64,000 nucleotides of DNA from Cardiocondyla obscurior (lineage: Eukaryota > Arthropoda > Insecta > Hymenoptera > Formicidae). Shown here in pieces: positions 53,242 through 64,000 of the stretch. A model generated the notes under the pieces. That model worked only from the letters and a program-made list of their open reading frames with translations. It did not search any database and was not told where the DNA came from. Position numbers and translations under genes: made by a program. Positions within the stretch are counted from its first letter, which is position 1. Each line of letters begins with the position of its first letter. The stretch is taken from NCBI RefSeq assembly GCF_019399895.1, contig NC_091865.1:5585001-5649000 (forward strand), given 5' to 3'.

Positions 53242-55881
53242 TGTCACATCCTGCGACGACTAACAGGCGTTTTGCACACACGGGTAAAACCTAACCACCA
53301 GCAAAAATTTTTCAAATTATTACTATTTTAAAATAATTTAAATATAACTACACTCACTACACCGGCACTTGTAGTACAGTCACCACTTGTCACCACTTAC
53401 AGTACAGTCACTCGACAAATTTTTAAGAGACACAAGCGACATCTACAATAAGTCCGCCTTAAGTCATGTCCAGAGCCAATTAATTATAACCTGATCCATT
53501 AAATTTACTCTAACTACACTCAATCGCACATAAAGACACAAGAAACTGACATTTTGTGACAACTCCTACTAACAAATCTCATGAACAATTATTAACTATT
53601 AAAAATAAACCTTATAACAATGATATATAAATAAAAAACATATAGGAACATGTTCTTCTGTCTTACAGTAGCAACATATGTAAAAATAACAATTTCATAA
53701 TAAGACACTTTTTAATATCAATTGTTATAAACAATTAAAATTATATATAAAATATAAAAACTATGATGGCTATCAATCTTGTTGTTAAAAATACAGAAAC
53801 TTTTGTATATACCATTTTTTCGGTATCTATAATAGTTTTCGAGATATAAAAATTTGCTGGATTTGAATCCCTCAGTTCAGTTTTCTCTTATGAAACAAGG
53901 GAACCACAAATCAAATCATATAAAAAATAAAATAAAATATAAAGCAATATAACCAGTAGAAAAAAATATATAGCCGTATTCATCTCTCTCTGTAGAAACA
54001 GAATATATAAAAATAATCACACCATTATTAAATAATGTTATATATATATATATATATAACTTATGATAATATATAACTTTTGATAATATACCATAAACAA
54101 TATTAATTATAATTTTTTTTGAGAAACTTATAAGATCTATAATAACTTTTATTATAACACTTTCTATCTAAAATCAAAAACCTAATTTATAGAAAGAATT
54201 AAAGGAAAAGTCACCCGTTATAAAGCAAAAGTCCCGGTAAGTGCCAATGGGCATACATATATATGTGTCTAACGGTAATTACCGGGACCCCAAGTTTGAC
54301 CCTTAATATTTTCAAAAATAATCATAAAAATATGCGGATTAATTTAAATTAAACTTTGAACTTTTCTCTTTAAAACCATACCCTAATAATAATTTTTATT
54401 TACCTCATACACCTAATTAATTTAGATAATACTCTGAGTCAATCGGTCCTCGAACCATATAAATATCTGTACGTACAAAGACTTAGCCGCAAAAATGGTA
54501 AAGGCATGGGACTTAGCCGTGCGTATACTCGTATTTTCATCTATAAAAATTACTAAATATGAATTTTGAGATGGACTTAGCCGCAAAAATAAACGATGGA
54601 CTTAACCGCACAGACTATACGATGGACTTAGCCGCGCGAGCTTTCCTATAGAACTTAGATTCTCGATCAACCAACATAAAATTAATAATTTAATAATTTT
54701 TAATTTTTGTTATATACATTTTAAAGAGCCTTAAATAACTAATAACAAACCCTTATAAACCGTTTCTTCATCTGTCTTAGTTTTGGACTTATAAATTTTT
54801 AAAGTTACACACTCATGTTCTCCTGATACATTTCTCGCATAAAATCCTTAATAATTATTAAACCATTAAAGATCAAGCTTTATCCTCTTAGATGTGAAGA
54901 ACCCTTATAATTCCCCATCTAAAAAACCATATAGATTTATACCTTTGTGGGCATTAATAGTATATTGTTATAAATAAAATAAAATTAATAACCATTAACA
55001 CTCAAATTTTATAACGCTAAATCATATTTCCCTATAAATTATTAACGTATATTAAATATTTTTTCTTAATCTTTATTAGTTTAGCAGCTATGAATTTTTA
55101 AACTTTTACTCTTACCCACACATACATACATTACATCACACGTATAGGAAGAACTTCTTTTATTTACAAAATTTCAAGGACTTATAATTATATTTGTATA
55201 AAGAGTAAATAAATATATAAATTAACTTTTATAAAAGTTATTCTTTATTAATTAATTATTAAATTTGTTATAAACAAATTAAACAAGTACAATATTTTCA
55301 AATTCTGTTCTGTGCATCCTTCGGCATTTGCAAAATTACCCCAAATTCATATATTATAATTCCTTCTACTTCTTATAGATTCCGAGATATAAAAATTTTA
55401 CAAACCTGAATAGTTTGAAGTACCGGAATACTTTTACTGAAAAACAAGAGATACAAAAATTAATTAAAAACCCTTTAAATTATAAAATATTAATAAACTA
55501 TTAATTTATTTATAAAGAGATTAAATAAAGGAATAAAAATGGTTTTATAAATAAACTTTCTTAATTAGTTAATTATCCAAATTGTTATAAACAAATAAAA
55601 CACTATCCAATTATTCACAATTCTGTTACGTGTATCTTGTCACATTTGAGCTCTCATTTAGAAAACTATTAAACATTTTCTTTCTATCTTTTTTAGTTCT
55701 CGATTTATGACCACTGTTCAAAATCAGAGACCGACACAAAATGACACAAAATAGTAACACCAACATTTTTTAAACTAATGCTCCTAATATTTAACTACGA
55801 ACGGAACAAAGACTCGTTGCCATAACGCACAACTGAGTAATTAAAAATCTTATATTAATAAATAAATTAATAAATTGTTAT
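53242..55881. repeat. AT-rich dispersed repeat, copy 2, truncated
   Basis: Same orientation as 28618-31290. Essentially identical for the first 2.4 kb, then clearly more diverged from about 55645. Cut by the errantivirus-like LTR at 55882. Confidence 0.85.
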
Positions 55882-56281
55882 TGTAGCACCGCGAGGGTGC
55901 CGTGGGATTCGTTCTCCGGAGGGACTTGTAATTTTTGGGAAATAAAGTCGCCTCTTCGTTTATATGATTCACTTCTTTATTTCATTCTTCCTTTTTTACA
56001 CTTGTTATTCAATTAAAGATTCCACGCGAGATACTTGTTAGCGACTAACTGTCCGGGCCGCGGCTGCCCCTATATATCTCCTACTGTTGCTATGCCAAAA
56101 ATCATAGCAATCAGCGGAATCGCGGGTGGCAACCGCGACTGTCCTCGGACTTCGCGTCCCGGCCGGAAATGCCGGGTTACCTTAATCGACGGTATTCTGC
56201 CGATCAAGCTAAATGGTCGCGCGCGTGCGACATTCCTGCGTTATTCCCGAGCCTCTGTTGCTAAGGGCTCGGGATATAACA
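55882..56281 (-). repeat. Errantivirus-like 3' LTR, 400 bp
   Basis: TGTAGCACC ... GATATAACA on the plus strand. The solo LTR at 40469-40860 is a diverged relative. On the minus strand it is preceded by the purine tract aggggggaggga (56282-56293). Confidence 0.88.
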
Positions 56282-56422
56282 TCCCTCCCCCCTAGGGAGA
56301 AGAAAAAGGGTTGAATGTTTCATTTTATGTTCAAGCCTTTTTCTTTTACAAGTTCCCTTTCCCTCGGGGAGAAGACGTTGAGCTTGTGATACGTCTTTTT
56401 TTTTTTTTTTTTTTTTGGTTAA

Positions 56423-58238
56423 TTATAGTTTATTTTTATTACAATATTTTTTCCTTATTATAGTAATAATTATAATAATGGCAATAAATACGGTTAATGT
56501 TGTACTTAATCCTACGGAATATATTATTATTGTTTTTGTTCTTGCCGCAACATTATTATTATCTAGTTCGGAACGCATTTTGTTTAAGTCTAAGCTTAGT
56601 TGTAGTAGTTCGTTTTTATTTCGTACAATTGGTTCTCTTTGTATGTTTTTTAATTGTGACGTAATTTTAGCGATGTTGGTTCTATCTTTGATTGGTATCA
56701 TAGTGATATTATATGTTGGTATACAAATATTGATATCGCTTTCTCCTAGAAGAGTTTTCGATTGTATTGTGAGGTCGTTTGTATTTAATTGGCACGCGTC
56801 CCTTAGTATTATTTTACCTGATCTGATTATATTTATTTTTTTACTCGGCTTGTGTTTACATCGTAGTTCAATGGTCTGTGACGCGGTCGAGTATAGCCAC
56901 GCTTGGGGCTCGTTTAGTGCTGTCCATATGCTAACATTAGATATGATATGGCGGGTTTCGCATTTCTCGGGTTGACGTCCCGGCTCGGTGAGTGCTAAGA
57001 CTTCGCAAGGTGCGTTATCTGATATGTGGTACGTCGCGAAATTGTTTTCGCATATAAGTTTTTTACCTCCGCGGATACAATTATTAATTTCATCGCGGGT
57101 TAAGGTTATGTATTTGTTATTTTCTTTGTCTAACGCGATATATTCGTGCGCGGTTTTAATTGTTTTGAAAATGTTAGCGTGGTCATAAACGGGAAACGGT
57201 ATGACCGCTTTTAATTCGTATGTCGTATCGGTGACGACTGGAAATTTAATAATTATCATCAGAGCGTTGTGATCGCGGTAATGTGCTGTAATCGATATAT
57301 ATTTTTAGATTTGATTTCAGTTCTTAGGATTGGTATCGAACGGGAATTGTGATCCTTCGGGTAATTGAATCGTTGCGTGTAGTAGCTCTGTTATGATTTT
57401 GTCAATCGGTAATAGCCGTGTGTTAATGATGCCTTTTTTTGTCCAGGAGATAAAGTCGATGGTGTCTTGTATGTCAGTCAGTAGGTCAGTCACGAGTATT
57501 CTTAGTGTGTTAAGGTGTTCCGTCATCTCCATTTGCCGCGTTACTCTATCTATCTGCTGACTTAGGAGGATAGTCGCGTTCGTTAAGACGCGGTCGTGTT
57601 GCTTGAGTTTTATCTCTAGCTCTTGTATATGGCTTAGTGTACCGTTTAATATTTTAAGCTGATTTTTCGCTACGTGTTGAGTCGTTTGCAGGCTTGCAAT
57701 TAGCAGTTGTAACTGCTCTTGAATAATTTTTTCGTCATTGGCGTCCATTATGCCGAATAAGGTTTTCCCTACTGTGCCTACTAAGTCTATAAGACCTCTT
57801 TTAACGTGTTGAATTTCATAGGTCGCGGTTAATCTGTCTAATGCGGTTATTAGTTTATTATTTTGCATTGTAACCAACATTGCTAAATTATGACATTTTT
57901 CTTTTAATAATTCGCCGTTATATGCTTCATGTAGTTTATTACAGGCATTTTCCGCGTCGTCGACTTGGTTTTGTAATTTCTTAAATCTAATTTCAAAGTC
58001 GGCGATATTTATTATTAGTACTAATTTCCATATAGTGTCGGATAGATGGAGAAGTCCATGGTCCTCATAATATAATCCGGGTTCGTGGGTGAATTGTGTA
58101 ATTGTATAAGGTGCGGTTTCGATTGCGCCCTTCGCGGTGGTGAACGTTAATCTGAAATGTTCACTGGTTAAGTATGTGTGTGTAAAGGTGTTAGCATATC
58201 GTATTGGAAGGTGTGTGAGTTTCGCGGGTCGTCTTCAT
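56423..58238 (-). pseudogene. env: Errantivirus-like envelope (F-type) gene with two stops
   Basis: One frame runs from about 58238 to 56423, interrupted by TGA at 57317-57319 and TAA at 57305-57307. Visible parts are: an N-terminal region with DHGLLHLSDTIWKL, a KRG processing-type site followed by a hydrophobic, fusion-peptide-like segment near 57800, a long heptad-rich helix, a Cys-containing ectodomain and a C-terminal transmembrane helix (YSVGLSTTLTVFIAIIIII) with a short basic tail. This layout matches baculovirus-F-like envelope proteins of insect errantiviruses (family knowledge). No ATG with signal peptide opens the frame; a spliced leader is usual in these elements and may lie outside. 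Confidence 0.8.
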
Positions 58239-58798
58239 CGTGGGAATGAAGATGCAGCGTCGGCTAAAGGTACGTACTTTTTATCTTTGGTATAGGGTTT
58301 TATGCACGGATAACAATTACTTTCTCGGAGCTTCGGTTTATCAAAATTCGTTCTCGGCTTCAACGTTAAGGTTTTTTGTTCGTCTCATTAGTAAGACGCT
58401 AACTGTCGTTGTGGTGATATCGTGATTTTGTTTAAGAGGAAAAAAAAGAGAAGAAAGAGAAAAGTAATTGTTATTTCGTGTGTAGTTGTAGATATGTATG
58501 TGTGTGCGTTCGCGTGATTTGTTGTTATTTTTGTGTTTTTTGTTTTTAGTGGAATCGCAATCCTTTTACTACGTTTGCGAGGAGTGCTATCTAGCCTTTA
58601 GGCCTCGCGTGTGTTCGGAATGCGTGGGGTTGAGGAGCCGTCACCGCGTTCAGTATCTGTGGCACAAATTGGAGCCGAGTTTGCGGATGCAGACAACGAG
58701 GGATCTGGAGTGTCGCAGGGTAGTTGTTGTCCCTGGTGACTACATTGGTGAGTCAAATTATTTTGTTTTATTAAACTGTATATGGTTTTTGTTGTTGC

Positions 58799-58835
<37 letters not shown>

Positions 58836-58858
58836 GATTAGTTTGTTTTTGCTTATGC
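58239..58858. other. Gap between env and pol with an antisense exon-like frame
   Basis: Holds a 32-base T run (58801-58832) and, on the plus strand, a frame (58498-58872) discussed in the findings. On the minus strand I see no continuous coding. Confidence 0.4.
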
Positions 58859-61800
58859 TTAATGCTCTATGAACGCTTTTAGTCTATTTGCATGTACTTT
58901 TATTATTTTTCTGCCTTTTCTTATGCTAAAGTTAACATCGCTATGCTTTTGTACTACTATGTACGGTCCTATCCACAGCGCATCTAATTTCTTGGACCGG
59001 CCGCGTCGAACCGTCTCGTCGTAAAGAAGAACGGAATCTCCGACTCTGAATTCGCGTTTTCGGGAATCTTTGTCGTAATTTTCTTTCGCCTTTTCTTTCT
59101 CGGTTTTCGCGTGATCGTGTGCGAGAGAGTTGGAGGCCCGTAATCGTTCGCGTAATTCATTCGCATAGTCGTCATATGAATACGTTTCTTTCGGCGCGGT
59201 CTTCAGTGCTGTCGGTAATGTAGCACGATGTCCGTAGATAAGTTCGAAGGGGGTTAATCCGGTTGCCGTATGCGGGGTTGTGTTATATGTAAACATTGCA
59301 TATGGCAACCATTCATCCCAATCGGATTGATCTTCGTCGATGTAATGTCGTAGGTACTCGGCCAGTGTTCGATGCGATCGTTCGAGTGCGCCGTTAGTTT
59401 GCGGATGATATGCAGTTGTTTGTATTTTTTCCATCCGTAGTAGTTTACAAATGTTTTTGAAAATGTTGCTCGTAAAATTCGTTTCTTGATCGGAAAGAAC
59501 GTATTCCGGTATCCCGTGTTCAAAAATTATTTGAGTCACGAACGCTTTTGCTACGGTCGCGGCTTCTTGGTTCGGGATAGGAATCGCTTTACTAAATTTC
59601 GTGAGATTGTCTTGAAACGTTAGAATGTATTTATTATTATTGTTCGTTATCGGTAGCGGTCCTACTATGTCTAGGGCGCATTTTTCGAACGGTCTAGTCG
59701 GCGTGTCTGTGATTATTAGCGGCATTTTTGTCTTCCTTGATAACTTATTTTTCTGGCACTGTTCGCATTTCTTTATGTATTCCTCTATGTCTCTTCGCAT
59801 GCCTGGCCACTCATGCTGTAATCTGATGCGGTGTAGTGTACGTGTGATGCCTTGGTGTCCGCCTATTGGTGTGTCGTGGTATTCATGTAAGAGCTTTGCT
59901 TTTTCTTCTGTTGAATATGTGTTCTTTTCTTTTAGTACGTATATTGGGAGCTTTTCTTCTTGCTGCGGGGGGTTTCTGCTAAGCGCTTCCGCGTTCGTGT
60001 TCTTTTTTCCGTCTTTATGGACTATTTTGTAATTATACTCTTCGAGTTTCAATCTCCACCTTATCAGGCGGGACCCAGGATCATTTACGTTGAACAGCCA
60101 GATCAATGGTTTGTGGTCTGTTACAATCGTAAATGTTGTTCCATAGATATAGGGTCGGAAATGTTTCACCGCCCATACTATCGCGAGTAGCTCCTTCTCT
60201 GTCGTGCTGTAATTTCTTTCGGCCTTGTTTAATATACGGCTTGCATATGCAATCGGATGATCCCTTCCTATCTCCCCTTGCGAGAGGATGGCTCCGATTG
60301 CATGATCCGAGGCGTCCGTTGTGACGATAAACGGGCGCGTGAAATCGGGGTATTTAAGTATCGGTGCGGTGGTTAAATTCTCCTTTAATATTTCGAACGC
60401 GTTCTGTTGGTCCATTTCCCATCGAAATTTTTCGTCCTTTTTCGTGAGCGTCGTCAATGGTTTCGCGATTTTCGAGAAGTCTTTTATAAATTTCCGATAG
60501 TATCCGGCTAGTCCGATAAATGATTGTACGTCTTTTAACTTTTTGGTACCGGAAAATTTTTACCGCGAAAATTTTGGAAGGATCGGGTCGAATTCCATTT
60601 TCGGTTATCAGATGTCCGAGATATAGTACTTCTTTTCGTAAAAACTCGCACTTGTCCGGTTGCAATTTTAAATTATTTTCTCGTAAACGTTTGAAGACGG
60701 CTTCGAGTCTCTTATTGTGTTCTTTTAGTGTTGATCCGTAGATGACTATATCATCTAGATACACGAGACACTTGATACCGTGTAGACCCGATAAGACCGA
60801 GTTCATCATGCGCTGAAATGTTGCCGGTGCATTTTTAAGTCCGAAGGGCATCCTGTTGAATTCATAATGTCCCTCGGGTGTAGAAAACGCGGTTTTCTGT
60901 TTATGCTCTTCCTTCATCTGGATTTGGTGGTATCCTGATGCCAAATCCAGGGTCGTAAAATACTTTGCGTGCCCGAGTTGATCGAGTATATCGGTCATAT
61001 GTGGAATAGGGAAAGAATCGCCTATTGTAATATCGTTTAGTTTTCTAAAATCGACGACTATTCTTAGTTTCGATTTTCCGGATGCGTCGGCTTTTTTGGG
61101 GACCACTAGTATGGGTGCGTTCCATTGGCTTGCGCTGGTTCTTATAATTCCTTCGTCGAGCATCTTCTTTACCTGCTCCCGTACTTCTACCTTGCGTTTC
61201 TCGGGCAGTCGGTAAGGGCGGCAGCTAATTGGCCTACTTTCCTTTTCCGTGATAATTTCGTGCGCGACAGAGTCAGTAAGGGAAAGCGGGTCGCCTTGCA
61301 ACTGGAAAATGTCGCAAAAGCTTTCGCAGATTTTTGTCAATTCACCTTTTTCTTCTTTATTCAAGTGTTGGATTCTAAGCTGCTTTTTAACGTGCTCTCT
61401 TCGCTGCTGCACTGCGGCTATATTTGGCTTATCTTGTAACGCGAGCGCGCTGACCGTGCACAATTGCGGCTCCGCTTCTATGTGTACTGCGGGTGTATGG
61501 AATGGCACGGCTGTGTCTCGCGTGTTTAATACGCTTATGGCACATGTATTATTTTCAGGAGCAACCAGACAATTGCCTATAAACCCTCCGGGTTTGAGTT
61601 CATCGGCATATATTATTCCAATTTGGTTGCTATCGGTCACGGCCTGTATTATCGTTTCGCTTCTCGGTGGTAGCTTCATGCGTACGTATGGCTGTAACGG
61701 GATCGCGGCGCGATTAATTATCAAGAGTCCGTTTTCGACGTCATATACGGTACGTTGCGCTTTAAGAAAATCCATCCAGAGTATCCCGTCGTACGCAATG

Positions 61801-62261
61801 GGAAATTCGTCGGGCACTACGTGCATAGTGTGCGAGATCGTGCTGTCTCGCAAATAAATTAATACACGCGTTGTCCCTATCGTTTGCGCCTTATGTCCGG
61901 TTACGCCAGTTAGAGCCATCGATTCGGTATAGATCGGTGTATCGCCCATTAGCTTCCCCACCTTAACGAGGGTGATAGCTGCACCGGTGTTTAGCAAGAA
62001 CGTCATCTTTCCGCCCGTGGCTTGTAATACGGGCAGGGTGACTAGATCCAAATGACGACTCTTGTTGTCGTCCGAGATGTGTGACACCTGATAATCCCGC
62101 GCGGGCCGTGTCTCGTAACGGCGTGCTTCGTTATCTCCGCGCGTGTCGTCGTGTGTCGGTTGTCTCGTTGGCGCTCTCGCCATCTCTTCCGGTAAGGTTG
62201 AATGCACCGTGGTCGTACGTCGGGGTGTTCGCGGGGGAACTCGGTTATCGCGTCGTGCTCC
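58859..62261 (-). pseudogene. pol: Errantivirus-like Pol: protease, RT, RNase H, integrase
   Basis: The protease shows TFLLNTGAAITLV near 61990, with Asn in place of the catalytic Asp. RT shows GDSFPIPHMTDILDQL, FTTLDLASGYHQI, FGLKNAPATFQ and LVYLDDIVIYG (YxDD). A one-base frame change in an A/T run near 60553-60562 separates it from RNase H (VTTDASDHAIGAILS) and integrase. The integrase has an H2C2 zinc site (HDTPIGGHQG ... CEQCQKNK) and catalytic CALDIVGPL, VLSDQETNF and NGALERSHRTL. RNase H and integrase are otherwise open to 58859. Gag and pol share one frame, as no shift separates them. Confidence 0.9.
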
Positions 62262-63809
62262 TTGCGGTGTCTCGCTGTCCCTTTTTAATCTACGACATTC
62301 TTCGCGCGTATGATACGGCTTATTGTAATAGTTGCAGAACTTGTCCGTGGTGCTAACCAGCGGTATATTTTCGGCCCTGGGCAAGCCGTACCTGGGCGCG
62401 TATCTGCCGGTGCGGCACAGAAATCCCGGGTGCCCCTGTCTCCCGCATCTATTGCATGTTGGCACGGGGGAGCGGTTTGCTGGGGTGCGCGGAAAGTTTC
62501 GCTCGATGTACGCTCGCTCGTTGTATGTGCGTACGGGTGCGCTACGCTGTCTTTCTTCCGCTGCCGCTCCTGCTACCGCTTCTTGTAACGTCCTGTAGTT
62601 CCGCGACCGGACGATTGTTTGTAAATGCGGCAACAGACCCGTCTGATAATTGTTTAGTACTTGCTTCTGAAGCGAGTTCCATATTCCGCGTTTTTCGTCC
62701 GCCGACTAGTTAGAGTCTTCGCTCAACGCGTCGTATAGCTCGGTTACTAACGTGTCGGCTCGGGTTCCATACGTTTGCGCGCTTTTCCCCGTGCGCTGAC
62801 GCAGCTGATTGAATTCTAGCTGGAGATGTGCTGTACCTCGTCGCTGTACGTAGCCTTCTTCGATTTAACGTATAAATTGCGCGAAATTTAAAATTTGTTT
62901 TGATTCGAATCGCGAGAGTGCTCGTCCCGTGAGTTTTGTATAAAGTATAGCCGCCAGTAATTCGTCCACGTCTTCCGGGTCTACTTTTCGCGCTGCATAT
63001 TCGCATGCTTAGACGAACTTTTTCACGTTGTTTTCGCTCCCGTCAAATGTGGGTATAAAGCCGATTGCGTTTTGCAGTGTTAAGTATTGCCGCGGGTTGT
63101 TGAGAGAATGCCGTACATCTCTTTGGGGCCGTCTCGGGGGTGGCACGGGGTGCTGTAAGGAGTCCGCCGTCCTGTTGAGCCTGGCGCCGTATCTTTGCGC
63201 GAGATATTCGTTCTCTAATCTTTCTACTCTCGTTGCGGTCAGTGATATCGCGTCGAGTATCGTGAGCATCGCGTCGTCGCGCGTTGTGCCGCCTGGTCGC
63301 GAGATTGGCGAGGAGTGTCGACACTGCGGTTGCGTTGTGTTTGTGTTGGCGCCGGGTTCCGTGTTGATGATAGAGTTTTCGCCGTGTGAGGTCCGCGCTC
63401 TCGCGCCTTCCCCGCCTGTAAGCGAGGGCTCGTTCCTTTCGCCGTTATCGGTCATCATGAATATAAATCGCTGGTCTTCGGGTGCAAATATTTCGCTCAC
63501 TAGCGATCCTATTGATGATCGGCGACTTTGATTACCGGATTCTTCGGCTTCTCGGTAATTCACGAAATTCGCGTTACCCGAATACATGGGTACAGGGAGG
63601 GAGATTCCGTTCGTGAATTCGTAAATCGCGCTATCGCGGTCCAAGATTTCGCCGTCTACCGTTATTTCGCGGATAAAACTTCGCGTCTGATTCGTTAGCC
63701 TGCACGGAATTCTTTTAAAGATAGGTTGTAGGTTTTCAGGCTCGGTAATGCCGTTCAACCACGATAGGCGCGACGTGTGACAGTGTAGTAGGAATTCGCC
63801 GCGGTACAT
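62262..63809 (-). pseudogene. gag: Errantivirus-like Gag with three stops
   Basis: Starts at Met 63807-63809. The N-terminal half is Ser/Arg-rich, with PPPRRPQRDVRHSLNNPRQY before the capsid-like region (FIPTFDGSENNVKKFV). TAA at 63009-63011, TAA at 62865-62867 and TAG at 62706-62708 lie in frame. Capsid-like sequence continues between them (DELLAAILYTKLTGRALSRF; QLRQRTGKSAQTYGTRADTL). Two zinc-knuckle-like motifs follow: CNRCGRQGHPGFLC, and a degraded CNYYNKPYHTREEC that lacks one Cys. Several of the lesions could be simple transitions. Confidence 0.82.
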
Positions 63810-64000
63810 ATAATCTTATTTGCTTTTTCGCCCTGTATATATATATATATATATATATAACTAACTTACAATAGCGCCGGTAACAGCATGCTGCTTGATA
63901 GCTGATGAGTCGCGATGTTCTCAGCTTGGCTGCTCGTACGCTTCTCTACCTCGTATTCGGTCTGCTTGGCTGCTTATCTGCGTGACTGCTTATCTGCGTG
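63810..64000 (-). other. Leader region of the errantivirus-like element
   Basis: Contains a (TA)12 microsatellite at 63836-63859 and, at the window end, a duplicated ctgcttatctgcgtga. No LTR is reached. Confidence 0.5.

Larger units (their letters stand above)
55882..64000 (-). mobile_element. Errantivirus-like Ty3 provirus with env, partial in window
   Basis: Minus-strand order from the right edge: gag, protease, RT, RNase H, integrase, env, purine tract, 3' LTR. The 5' LTR lies beyond 64000. The env resembles the fusion proteins of insect errantiviruses. Three stops in gag, an altered protease active site, one frameshift in pol and two stops in env show a defective copy. Confidence 0.9.

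Overview
The window looks like an insect nuclear genome, most likely an ant or other hymenopteran. I base this on GT-AG introns of 56-79 bp, two exons of a gustatory-receptor-like gene in an ant-like style, and insect-type transposable elements (Polinton, BEL/Pao, CsRn1-like Ty3, errantivirus-like Ty3 with env, DIRS, Tc1). No bacterial feature is present. The species cannot be named from the sequence. Nearly everything is mobile DNA inserted into other mobile DNA; the gustatory receptor fragment is the only likely host gene.

Layout. 1-1349: pieces of one Polinton-type gene pair (an acidic/Cys gene, then an intron-containing gene). 2220-3527: decayed ORFs of unknown origin. 3518-28617: a DIRS-type tyrosine-recombinase retrotransposon fragment, split inside its RNase H domain by a Polinton at 4510-27296 (125-bp terminal inverted repeats, 6-bp target duplication cagtag). 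That Polinton carries a Tc1/mariner-family element (8471-10727, TA duplication) inside its DNA polymerase gene, and a BEL/Pao retrotransposon (17463-25090, 857/856-bp LTRs differing by one T, duplication ccgac) in the divergent promoter between the ATPase and the phospholipase-domain gene. Without the BEL insert it is about 15.2 kb and shows: a hypothetical gene, genes B and A, PolB, chromodomain integrase, a fibre-like coiled-coil gene, an uncharacterised gene, packaging ATPase, PLA2-domain protein, adenain-type protease and a penton-like protein. I see no major capsid gene.

28618-31290 and 53242-55881 are two copies of an AT-rich repeat. 33977-40468: gustatory receptor exons 1 and 2, with a minus-strand non-LTR retrotransposon (about 34480-39650) in the intron and a solo LTR (40469-40860) cutting the end of exon 2. 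40984-41241: a remnant of a Polinton virion gene. 41777-48138: a nearly full CsRn1-like Ty3 element (745-bp LTRs, duplication aata). 50367-51779: a solo LTR (duplication gttg). 52330-53241: a fragment related to the non-LTR element. 55882-64000: an errantivirus-like Ty3 provirus on the minus strand, with gag, pol and env all damaged and its 5' LTR beyond the window.

How it fits together. The nesting gives a relative order: DIRS first, then Polinton, then Tc1 and BEL. The errantivirus-like element landed in the second repeat copy. The replication and integration genes of the Polinton carry stops and frameshifts, whereas its ATPase, PLA2, penton and fibre-like frames are open, so it is dead as a transposon but recent. 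BEL (near-identical LTRs) and the CsRn1-like element (three LTR differences noticed) are the youngest insertions.
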